Shown: piece by piece, positions 46,311 to 52,743 of the stretch
Layout of the letters: every line of letters starts with the position of its first letter
Position numbering within the stretch: the first letter of the stretch is position 1
Assembly (NCBI GenBank): GCA_965658725.1
Contig: CBFHUI010000009.1
Coordinates: 1 to 52,743 of the forward strand
DNA from: UBA7985 sp965658725
GTDB taxonomy: Bacteria > Pseudomonadota > Alphaproteobacteria > UBA7985
Reading direction: 5' to 3'
Length of the DNA: 52,743 nucleotides
Position numbers and translations under genes: made by a program
Notes under the pieces: model-generated
Told to the model about the DNA's origin: nothing
Databases searched by the model: none
The model's input: only the letters and a program-made list of their open reading frames with translations

Positions 46311-46637
46311 ATGACGGCGAAGAAGGCCTATCACGATGTTGGCGGGGAGGACTTTGGTTCTGTTCCTATCGAAGATCGCGACTATCAGCTCTGGGAGCGG
46401 CGGGTCGATGCGATGATGCGGCTGCTGTCCTCGCCTAACGTTGGTCTCATGCGGGTCGATGAGCTGCGGCGCGGGATCGAGACGTTGGGCGAAGCGGCCT
46501 ACAACGCGGAACCATACTACGGCAAATGGGCGCGCTCGCTGGCAGCGATTATGGTGGAGAAGGGCGTGCTGTCACAGGACGAACTCGACGCGAAAATCAG
46601 CGCGCTGCGGGTGGAGCGGGGGTTGGCCGATGACTGA
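46311..46637 (+). CDS. Nitrile hydratase/thiocyanate hydrolase beta-subunit, N-terminal half
   Basis: A 108-residue protein matching only the N-terminal, helical half of a nitrile hydratase beta subunit. HDVGGEDFGSVPIE matches the start, WERRVDAMM the next helix, DELRRGIETLG the helix with the Arg that contacts the oxidised Cys of the metal site, and YYGKWARSLAAIMVEKGVLSQDELDAK the end. It corresponds to the separate beta subunit of thiocyanate hydrolase. It starts with a GGGAGG site and overlaps the next gene by 8 bp. The similar activator proteins (NhlE/P15K type) lack the DVGG start, so the subunit reading is preferred. Confidence 0.85.
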   Translation: MTAKKAYHDVGGEDFGSVPIEDRDYQLWERRVDAMMRLLSSPNVGLMRVDELRRGIETLGEAAYNAEPYYGKWARSLAAIMVEKGVLSQDELDAKISALRVERGLADD

Positions 46638-46929
46638 CCTCTGGTTTGCCGTTGGCGACCGCGTTCAGGTCCGGGATCTTGAGGTGGAAACAGGACTGCG
46701 CGGGCACATGCGCGCGCCTGTCTACTGCCGAGGTTTATCGGGTGAGATCGAGCGGATTTGTGGGGTCTTTGGCAACCCGGAAAGCCTCGCCTATGGTGGC
46801 GATGGAACCCCTGACCAACCCCTCTACCGCGTTCGCTTCGCGATGCGCGATGTCTGGGCGGACTACAGCGGTCCAGCGCGCGATAGCATCGAGATCGAAG
46901 TCTATCAACATTGGCTAAAGGCGGCCTGA
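46630..46929 (+). CDS. Nitrile hydratase/thiocyanate hydrolase beta-subunit, C-terminal SH3-like half
   Basis: A 99-residue protein matching the SH3-like C-terminal half of a nitrile hydratase beta subunit. VGDRVQVRD is the first strand, GHMRAPVYCRGLSGEIERI carries the second conserved Arg (R28), and LYRVRFAMRDVWAD is the last conserved block. It corresponds to the separate alpha subunit of thiocyanate hydrolase. The ATG at 46630 overlaps the previous stop by 8 bp and the frame before it has no similarity. The stop is 2 bp from the next ATG. Confidence 0.85.
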   Translation: MTDLWFAVGDRVQVRDLEVETGLRGHMRAPVYCRGLSGEIERICGVFGNPESLAYGGDGTPDQPLYRVRFAMRDVWADYSGPARDSIEIEVYQHWLKAA

Positions 46930-46931
46930 CC

Positions 46932-47558
46932 ATGGCGAATTCCCACCACGATCACGACCACGATCATGACCATGCGGCGATCGAAGCGCCTGATACGTCG
47001 AATACTGACACGGCTCTGCTTGCAGACGCTTTGCGGCTCGTGCTGATCGACAAGGGGGTTTTCTCGGCCGGTGACGTCCAAGCGCAGCTGGAGCTGATGG
47101 ACAGCCGCAGCCCCCGAAACGGCGCAGCGATGATTGCCAAGGCTTGGGTTGATCCGGGCTATAAGGCCGACTTACTCGCCGATGGGGCCAAAGCGGCGCG
47201 CGCGCTGGGCCATGATACAAAGGGCACGCCTGTGGTGGTGCTGGAGAACACGGACACCGTCCATAACGTCGTCGTTTGCACGCTCTGCTCCTGCTATCCC
47301 GTCACCCTGCTCGGGCCGTCGCCGGAGTGGTACAAGTCCAAAGCCTACCGGGGTCGCGTGGTCCGCGATCCGCGTTCAGTGCTCAGCGAGTTCGGTACTG
47401 ACATCAGCCCCGACCGCGAAGTCCGCGTTCACGATTCCACGGCTGACATGCGCTATATGATTATGCCCCGTCGTCCGGCGGGGACAGAGGGGCTGTCAGA
47501 AGAGGCGCTGGCGGACCTCATCACGCGAAATGGTCTGATTGGCGTGGCCGAGCTTTAG
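46932..47558 (+). CDS. Cobalt-type nitrile hydratase alpha / thiocyanate hydrolase gamma subunit
   Basis: A 208-residue metal-binding catalytic subunit. The metal claw is VCTLCSC at residues 115-121 (C116, C119, C121). In this family Thr at the second claw position goes with Co(III), Ser with Fe(III). In active enzymes C119 and C121 are oxidised to sulfinic and sulfenic forms. Other family blocks are AKAWVDPGYKADLLADG and VHDSTADMRYMIMPRRPAG. The N terminus carries a His/Asp repeat (HHDHDHDHDH, residues 5-14). An AAAGGCGG site precedes the ATG; a TTG at 46911 is less likely. Substrate (nitrile, thiocyanate or another) cannot be told. No activator gene follows. Confidence 0.92.
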   Translation: MANSHHDHDHDHDHAAIEAPDTSNTDTALLADALRLVLIDKGVFSAGDVQAQLELMDSRSPRNGAAMIAKAWVDPGYKADLLADGAKAARALGHDTKGTPVVVLENTDTVHNVVVCTLCSCYPVTLLGPSPEWYKSKAYRGRVVRDPRSVLSEFGTDISPDREVRVHDSTADMRYMIMPRRPAGTEGLSEEALADLITRNGLIGVAEL

Positions 47559-48715
47559 CGTGGTTCCCCGCCGTTTGAGCGCGCACGGGCAAGCGCGGCC
47601 ATGATGCTGGCCCAGTCGGCCGTGTTGGCCGCCGGGTCGTGGATGTCCACCGCACAGTAGGCCTCGCTCGCTGGGTCCAGCACGAAAATCAAATCCGCAC
47701 CGATGCTTTCCAGCACCGCAGCCGCTTCTCGTTCGACAGGGTCAGTGGTGGTGGCGTCGCGGCGGTAAAGCTTGCCGGGCATGATCCGAAACCGTGCTGG
47801 CACCGGACCGGCGCCGGGACGAATCAGGCGGGCGTGCTCAAAGGGTGAGAACCGGGTCAGGCGGCTGACCACGGCTTCAGGGCGGCTCAAGTCAAGCGCG
47901 CTCAAAATACGCAACAAGGCCCGCTCCTCGGACTGGTCGCGCAAGCTCAGCAGTTCCAGCGATAGCGTCAGCACCACCGCGAGCGTGAAAATCAGCGCGC
48001 TCAGCCGTGCCAGCGCTTGCACGCCGCTCAGATCGGTGAGCCAAACCAGCGTTGTTGCTGCAATCAATGTGACCACCAGCAAGCTCAGAAACCGCCAGGA
48101 GAAAACTGGGTTCTGGCGGGGATAGCGCGCCGTGTGGACAGCCGCGTAGGCGAACAGCAGGATGGCTACGGCCCCCAGCTGCACCGGAAAAGGTGGCAGC
48201 AGGTCGGAAAAGTCCGTCGCGATGAAGGGCACCCCGATCAAAGTCAGGGTCAGCAGACTGTCCACCCGCCGGTTTTCACGCCGCGACAGCTGGCCCCGAT
48301 CGCGCAGGAAAGCCCAGCCGAAAGGCAGGAGCAGGCCGAGGATCTGAAAACTTGCCAGCAGCACCGAATAGAGCGACCCCGGCGCGCGCGGCAGCACTAT
48401 CGTGGCCAGCAGGCACAGCACCGCCCCGAGCGCCGCAAACAGCTTGAGCGCCAGCGGCGCATGGCGGCGGAGCAGGCCCTCGACCGCCAGCAGGATCCCC
48501 AGCGGCACAAAGCACACGCTCAGGAAACTGACGGCGAAAAAGGCGGGAAACCCGCTCAGCCAAAACAGCCCACGCGCGGCGAGGAACAGCGCCAGCACCA
48601 GCGCCAGCACGCCAAACCGGATTTCGAGCAGGCTGGGCAGCCGGTCTCTGCGCACGGGCAAGAGCACATGCAGCGCAAAGGCCCCCACGCCCAGCGCAGC
48701 AAGCAGGTTGATCAC
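47555..48715 (-). CDS. Nine-helix membrane protein with C-terminal soluble domain, unknown function
   Basis: A 386-residue protein from the GTG at 48715, which lies 14 bp after the upstream stop; an ATG at 48814 would overlap that gene by 85 bp. About nine hydrophobic helices fill residues 3-265. A helical linker (LRDQSEERALLRILSALDLSRPEAV) and a soluble domain of about 110 residues follow, ending LIFVLDPASEAYCAVDIHDP. The layout resembles a membrane sensor, but no kinase, cyclase or phosphatase motif is visible and I do not recognise a family. It converges on the hydratase operon. Confidence 0.65.
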   Translation of the reverse strand: MINLLAALGVGAFALHVLLPVRRDRLPSLLEIRFGVLALVLALFLAARGLFWLSGFPAFFAVSFLSVCFVPLGILLAVEGLLRRHAPLALKLFAALGAVLCLLATIVLPRAPGSLYSVLLASFQILGLLLPFGWAFLRDRGQLSRRENRRVDSLLTLTLIGVPFIATDFSDLLPPFPVQLGAVAILLFAYAAVHTARYPRQNPVFSWRFLSLLVVTLIAATTLVWLTDLSGVQALARLSALIFTLAVVLTLSLELLSLRDQSEERALLRILSALDLSRPEAVVSRLTRFSPFEHARLIRPGAGPVPARFRIMPGKLYRRDATTTDPVEREAAAVLESIGADLIFVLDPASEAYCAVDIHDPAANTADWASIMAALARARSNGGEPR

Positions 48716-48729
48716 CCCGTCCCAAGCCC

Positions 48730-49734
48730 TCAGGCAGCACCCCCGCTTGCGCCCTGGTCTTTCCTGCGCCCCCTTGCCCGCAGATCGCCCTGTGCGCGGG
48801 CAGGGTTGAGCCACTGGGCCAGCGGCGCGACGAGGGATGAGAGGAACAGGCTGGCCAGTTGCAGGCTAAAGCCCGTCCCCGCCAAACCTTCCAGCCGCCG
48901 TCGCAGGATTCGCCGCGCGGCTTCTGCGTTGGCGCGGCCGATTTGCAGGAAGTCGTCGCCGCGCGCGTAGTCGAGCTCTTCCGAACACAGGCGGTTGTAG
49001 GCGTCCAGCCGGTGCGCTGGGGCGTCGCCAAAGGCTTTCTTGAGGTGGTCTGAACCGCCGCGATAGGCGTCCTCGATGACAAACCGGTCTTCGCGAAAGG
49101 CCGCATCAGCGCTCACCCCAAAGGCTGAACGGTGGTTGGCCATGATCTGTGTGGCCAACCCGAGATGGCGTGCAGGGGGCAGGGCGCTGCGGTCCAGACC
49201 GGGAAAGACATCAACAAAGGTTTCTCCCACCAGACCCACAGCCGCCGGCACCTGACTAACAGAGCTGATCCAAAATGGACGACACTGCCGCCGAAAGTAA
49301 TAGAGCACGCACGTCAGAATATAGAGGCTGGAAGTCAGCGCCTGTCCTCGCGCCTGTGGGGAGACCATGGTCAGGCCCAGATGCAGCACTTCTTCCTCCC
49401 GGCCGCCCAGCTGCACAGGCAGCAGTCGCATGACGTTGAAGGCCAGCGTCTGCCCCGTGTCGCGATCCTCGATCAGCGTAATGATCGCCTCTGACCAGAA
49501 TGGCCCACTGCCTTTGAACACGCCGTAGTCCAGCTCTTTGCCCTGCAAACTCTTTTGCGCAATCTCCCGGCAGGGCCGCGCCCAAGCTTCCAGATCCGCG
49601 TCTGACATCCACAGGCCCGGGCGCTCCGCGATCAGGACTCGGCGATTGCCGGGCAGGCGGAGAGAGCAAAACATGTGTCGTTGAAAGATTGACGACATGC
49701 GAGGTTGCAATCGGAGGTGAGATTTTTGTTTCAT
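48730..49734 (-). CDS. Uncharacterised protein with a possible GNAT-like fold
   Basis: A 334-residue protein that I cannot assign. The stretch LIEDRDTGQTLAFNVMRLLP, HLGLTMVSPQARGQALTSSLY resembles strand 4 and the pyrophosphate loop (Q/RxxGxA) of GNAT acetyltransferases. The middle has an aromatic segment (YYFRRQCRPFWISS) and the last third is helical, with a hydrophobic patch (LQLASLFLSSLVAPLAQWL) and a basic end. The start is uncertain (49734, 49698 or 49674). It is in an apparent operon with the nine-helix protein and diverges from the SpoIIE-type phosphatase across 180 bp. Confidence 0.6.
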   Translation of the reverse strand: MKQKSHLRLQPRMSSIFQRHMFCSLRLPGNRRVLIAERPGLWMSDADLEAWARPCREIAQKSLQGKELDYGVFKGSGPFWSEAIITLIEDRDTGQTLAFNVMRLLPVQLGGREEEVLHLGLTMVSPQARGQALTSSLYILTCVLYYFRRQCRPFWISSVSQVPAAVGLVGETFVDVFPGLDRSALPPARHLGLATQIMANHRSAFGVSADAAFREDRFVIEDAYRGGSDHLKKAFGDAPAHRLDAYNRLCSEELDYARGDDFLQIGRANAEAARRILRRRLEGLAGTGFSLQLASLFLSSLVAPLAQWLNPARAQGDLRARGRRKDQGASGGAA

Positions 49735-49839
49735 TCAACTTATCTCAGGGCGAAAAGAACTTTGCCCGTCTTGGGTCCATCGCTTAACGTGTGAAGGACT
49801 TGGCGTGGCCCCAGCGGCATGATTCCTGCGTAAAGTTAC

Positions 49840-49845
49840 TATAAT
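49840..49845 (+). promoter_or_regulatory. Candidate -10 box of the SpoIIE-type gene
   Basis: A perfect TATAAT 69 bp before the start codon. No good -35 hexamer lies at 16-18 bp, so this may be an activator-dependent promoter or chance. Confidence 0.3.
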
Positions 49846-49914
49846 TGGCCCGCGCAAAAGGTGTAGGGCATCCCTTGCAAAGGGCCCATTTAGGGGCCTT
49901 GAGGACGTTTTTGC

Positions 49915-51885
49915 ATGCAGCTTCGATCCCGCATAACTCTGGCGGCAGCATTTTTCCTGCTTGCGCCGGTTGTGCTGTTCTTTTTGATCGACCTGATGCG
50001 AGATCGTTTCATCGCCAGTTCCTACGTGGAACGGCAGTATGAAGACGATCAACCCTTTGTCGCGGGTTTTGTGCGGGAGGCTCGCTTGCGGCTTGAAGCG
50101 CCAGCGGTGGAAATTGCGGCCGCCTTGCTCAGCGAGCAACCGCCGCAAAGCACACTCGACCCCGATACCGGCGACCTGATTTATCAGCCCTGGACCACCA
50201 TGCAGTTCAGGCTGGAGCAAATCTCTGAAAAGCACCCCGGTCTGTCTTTCGCGCTGTTCGACCGCGACGGCCAGATGCTGACCAAGGTCGGCAAGGATAC
50301 GAAGCCGTTGGAGCAAGGGTACAATGGGAACAACAGGACGGCGGTCGAGGGCATCACGCCCAATAAAGACGCCTTTGTCGTGCGCCGGACGCTTCGAACC
50401 CGGCGAGGGGTCTATGTCTATGTTGGCGCAATTCCGGTGGCTGACTTTATCCAAACCATTTCAAACTCCCTGGGTGAACCGATCGCGCTGATCGAGCGGG
50501 AGATCTACGACGGTGGGGAGCGGAGCCTGACGATCGAACAGCCTGCGTTAAACATTCAGCCTGCCGCGGTCGCGTTACCGGAGGGCACGGAGACCTCTCC
50601 CAACCGCTACGAACAAGCACGGACCTTCTGGAACAACATCCAACAGAGCGCGCTGGCCGACATGCCGCGCCGCTACTTTACCATTGCCGAAGGTGAGCAC
50701 CGCGGGATTGTCACCGAGATCCGCATCAACGCGCTGGACCCGTCATTAGATCAGGGGCTTTTCCTGCGTCTGGTGCGGGATCGGACGCTGGCCGCGATCC
50801 GGGAAGAGAAACAGAATCGGTTGGTCTACGGCGGTTTCACCGTGCTGATCCTCGTGTCAGTCGTGTTGCTTCTGTGGTTCTTCAACCGCTCCTTCCGCCC
50901 GCTCACGGACCTGATCGAAGCGCTTCGGGCGCTGGCGCGGAACGATTTCGCCTACGCCATCCCGCACACCCACCGTCAAGACGAGCTCGGCGCCCTTGCA
51001 AGGGGGTTGACCGACTTTCGCGCATCGTTGGTGGATCGGGAGCGGTTGTCTTCGCTCAAGGAACAGATGGAATTCGCAGCGCAAATCCAGCGCTCTATTC
51101 TGCCTCACGCCTTTGATGTCGGTCCTTATGCCTCTATCAAGGCCATAACCGAGCCGGCCGAAGACGTTGGCGGTGACTTCTACGACGTGTTCACGCTCGC
51201 CAACGGTAAGGCAGGAATCGTGGTTGCCGACGTGGCGGACAAGGGATTGGGCTCCGCGCTGTTCGGCGCTTTGGCATCGACATTGGTACGCGCGACGGCG
51301 CGGTTGTCGCAAGACCCCGGCGACGTGCTTGCAGCGGTCAACCAGCAGCTGTGTGAGCGCAACGAAGCCGATCTGTTCGTGACCCTGTTCTATGGCGTGC
51401 TGGACCGGGAAACGGGGACGCTAACCTATTGCAACGCAGGCCATGAACCCCCGCTACTGATGCACCAAAGCGCGCGCGGCGAGGGCGCACTGCGCATCGA
51501 GCGGACACCAACCACCAAAGGATTGCCGCTGGGCCTCGTCCCAGAAGCAAGCTTTGAGAGCGCGACCCTGCAAATGCAGCCCACAGACGATCTGGTCCTC
51601 TTCACCGACGGCATCACCGAAGCCGAAAGCAAGGATTCAAGCGTCTTTACCGCGGCGTCGCTGAACCAAGTTTTGGCCGGGCAGGAAAGCACGGACCCGG
51701 CAGAGATCATTCAAAGCGTGCTCCATGACCTGCGCGCCTTTACCGGCGATCATCCGCAGAGCGATGACATCACGCTCATGGTGGTTCGCTACGACGGCCC
51801 AAAGACCGCTTCGACGCTATCCAAGACCTCGGCCAAGACCGAAGGCCGCGCGCTCCGCGTGATTTCCAGCAACCCGTCTTCCTAG
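49915..51885 (+). CDS. Membrane-anchored SpoIIE/RsbU-type serine phosphatase with HAMP domain
   Basis: A 656-residue signalling protein. A first helix (8-27) and a second (303-323) enclose a periplasmic sensor region of about 270 residues. HAMP follows (RSFRPLTDLIEALRAL, about 324-375), then a linker (EFAAQIQRSILP) and a PP2C-like SpoIIE domain. The metal-binding Asp residues are in DVGGDFYDVF (about 416), VADVADKGLGSALF (about 435), LFTDGITEAES (about 560) and SDDITLMVV (about 616). Such proteins usually dephosphorylate an anti-sigma antagonist; no antagonist or anti-sigma gene is visible here. GAGGAC precedes the ATG. Confidence 0.9.
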   Translation: MQLRSRITLAAAFFLLAPVVLFFLIDLMRDRFIASSYVERQYEDDQPFVAGFVREARLRLEAPAVEIAAALLSEQPPQSTLDPDTGDLIYQPWTTMQFRLEQISEKHPGLSFALFDRDGQMLTKVGKDTKPLEQGYNGNNRTAVEGITPNKDAFVVRRTLRTRRGVYVYVGAIPVADFIQTISNSLGEPIALIEREIYDGGERSLTIEQPALNIQPAAVALPEGTETSPNRYEQARTFWNNIQQSALADMPRRYFTIAEGEHRGIVTEIRINALDPSLDQGLFLRLVRDRTLAAIREEKQNRLVYGGFTVLILVSVVLLLWFFNRSFRPLTDLIEALRALARNDFAYAIPHTHRQDELGALARGLTDFRASLVDRERLSSLKEQMEFAAQIQRSILPHAFDVGPYASIKAITEPAEDVGGDFYDVFTLANGKAGIVVADVADKGLGSALFGALASTLVRATARLSQDPGDVLAAVNQQLCERNEADLFVTLFYGVLDRETGTLTYCNAGHEPPLLMHQSARGEGALRIERTPTTKGLPLGLVPEASFESATLQMQPTDDLVLFTDGITEAESKDSSVFTAASLNQVLAGQESTDPAEIIQSVLHDLRAFTGDHPQSDDITLMVVRYDGPKTASTLSKTSAKTEGRALRVISSNPSS

Positions 51886-51912
51886 TCACAGCCCGAACTG
51901 GAACCCGACCCT

Positions 51913-52743
51913 ATGAGCACCGCCCCGCTCGCGACCCCCTTCTTTGCTGCTCGAACGACCAAGGACACCGTGCCGCTCATCCGCATGCCGGCGGAGGTGG
52001 ACCGCAGCTGGCTGCGTAGTCTCCCGGCGCATCACAGTGCGTGGCTGCAGGCGCAGGGAAAGAAGCTGGGCAAGCCGGGGCAGGTGATTTTGACGCCAGC
52101 AGACAGCGGCGGCGGGTTGGATGCCGTCTACTTCACGCCCACCGCCCATGCCGGCGCAAGCTGGTCGCAGGCGCATATGCCGGGCGTCCTGCCCGAGGGT
52201 CGATATGCGTTGAGCGATGACGCGCTGGAGGGCAAAGGACAGGCGACGCAAGCTGCATTCGGCTGGGCGCTGGCGCAATTGCCGGATCAGCGCTTTCTTT
52301 CCGAGCCCGAAGCGCGCGCGCCGCGCGAACTGGTCTGGCCGAGCGCAGCGGATCGAGACGAGGTTGCGGCTTGGCTTGAAGGCGTGGTGTTGGCGCGGCG
52401 TCTGGTCAACACGCCCGCTGAAAACCTCGGCCCGGCTGAACTGTCCGACGCGGCTCGCGCACTGGTCGAGACCTTCAAGGGGCGGATGCAAGAAGTGGTC
52501 GGCGAAGACCTGCGCAGCGAAGGCTTTCCCGCCGCCTACGCCGTGGGCAAGGGCGCACTGCCCAGCCGCGCGCCGCGCGTCATGGCCCTGCGCTTCACTG
52601 CATCCAAGTCCGCGCCGACCGTGGCGCTGGTCGGCAAGGGCGTTGTATTCGATACCGGCGGTCTCGACATCAAGCCGCGTTCCTCCATGCGTCACATGAA
52701 GAAAGATATGGGCGGCGCGGCGGTTGCGCTGGGGGTGGCGCGT
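51913..52743 (+). CDS. Leucyl aminopeptidase family M17, 5' part only
   Basis: A metallo-aminopeptidase that removes N-terminal residues from peptides. The frame is open from the ATG at 51913 to the end of the window (277 codons) and has no stop, so the gene continues outside. The N-terminal domain is divergent. The M17 catalytic domain begins with RLVNTPAENLGPAEL, then AVGKGALPSRAPRVMAL, VALVGKGVVFDTGGLDIKP and MRHMKKDMGGAAVALG, with the Lys and Asp ligands of the two-metal site. It lies 27 bp after the phosphatase gene. Confidence 0.9.
   Translation, partial: MSTAPLATPFFAARTTKDTVPLIRMPAEVDRSWLRSLPAHHSAWLQAQGKKLGKPGQVILTPADSGGGLDAVYFTPTAHAGASWSQAHMPGVLPEGRYALSDDALEGKGQATQAAFGWALAQLPDQRFLSEPEARAPRELVWPSAADRDEVAAWLEGVVLARRLVNTPAENLGPAELSDAARALVETFKGRMQEVVGEDLRSEGFPAAYAVGKGALPSRAPRVMALRFTASKSAPTVALVGKGVVFDTGGLDIKPRSSMRHMKKDMGGAAVALGVAR

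Noticed and set aside
46311..46929. The split beta subunit as a frameshifted single gene
   Set aside because: Each half has its own start and an ATG/TGA overlap, and the same split with the same order is known in thiocyanate hydrolase.
49735..50454. A 239-codon open frame on the minus strand over the start of the SpoIIE-type gene
   Set aside because: The plus-strand gene has a ribosome-binding site, membrane helix and domain structure. The minus frame has none.
51886..52695. A 269-codon open frame on the minus strand at the right edge
   Set aside because: The plus strand encodes an M17 aminopeptidase with conserved metal-site motifs that runs off the window.

Overview
The window is GC-rich, densely coding bacterial DNA from an alphaproteobacterium. 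The evidence is an aerobic-type cobalamin cluster (CobN, CobO, CobH, CobL, CobI, CobM), a CtaA-type haem A synthase, a CIRCE-controlled groESL operon, a fabI-aroC operon with pdxH nearby, and an alphaproteobacterial style of outer-membrane and OmpA-like proteins. Order and genus cannot be fixed from this window. No transposase, integrase, rRNA or CRISPR array was seen. One tRNA gene is present.

Region 1 (1-15.4 kb) is cobalamin biosynthesis: the 3' end of cobK, a DUF1289 gene, cobU/cobP, cobW, cobN, cobO, cobQ, then cobD on the opposite strand, and a rightward run cbiX-cobH-cobL-cobI-(cbiG+cobJ)-cobM in which most genes overlap by a few bases. The set is a hybrid. CobN (late cobalt insertion) sits beside a two-domain CbiX with MxCxxC and a long histidine tail (early cobalt insertion), and a full-length CbiG is fused to CobJ.

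Region 2 (15.5-32.7 kb) is mostly housekeeping and metabolism: a lipoprotein, a low-molecular-weight phosphatase, an EamA permease, a leftward operon fabI-aroC-aldo/keto reductase-thpR, an unusual membrane/winged-helix/acidic-tail protein, pdxH, ygfZ, an AI-2E family permease, quinone oxidoreductase, mscL with a clear terminator, glpK with a small overlapping gene, an acyl-CoA dehydrogenase and a second EamA permease.

Region 3 (32.8-43 kb) holds two secreted OmpA-like paralogues, ctaA, an L,D-transpeptidase lipoprotein, CIRCE-groES-groEL with a strong terminator, a nucleoside hydrolase, a secreted protein of unknown function, lepA, a small membrane protein and tRNA-Ser(GGA).

Region 4 (43-52.7 kb) is the most accessory part: a small membrane protein, a cupin, a GFA-family protein, a large porin-like protein with an apparent inserted domain, then a compact three-gene operon encoding a split cobalt-type nitrile hydratase/thiocyanate hydrolase relative. 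That operon is ordered beta N-half, beta C-half, alpha. Its ribosome-binding site lies inside a predicted 12-bp hairpin, and its alpha subunit starts with a His/Asp repeat. After it come two uncharacterised leftward genes (GNAT-like; nine-helix membrane protein), a divergent membrane-anchored SpoIIE-type phosphatase and the 5' part of a leucyl aminopeptidase gene.

The best candidates for something undescribed are the split NHase/SCNase operon with its structured leader, the recurrence of His/Asp-rich stretches in three cobalt-linked proteins, and two OmpA-like paralogues that both replace the peptidoglycan-binding GHTD motif with GYAS.
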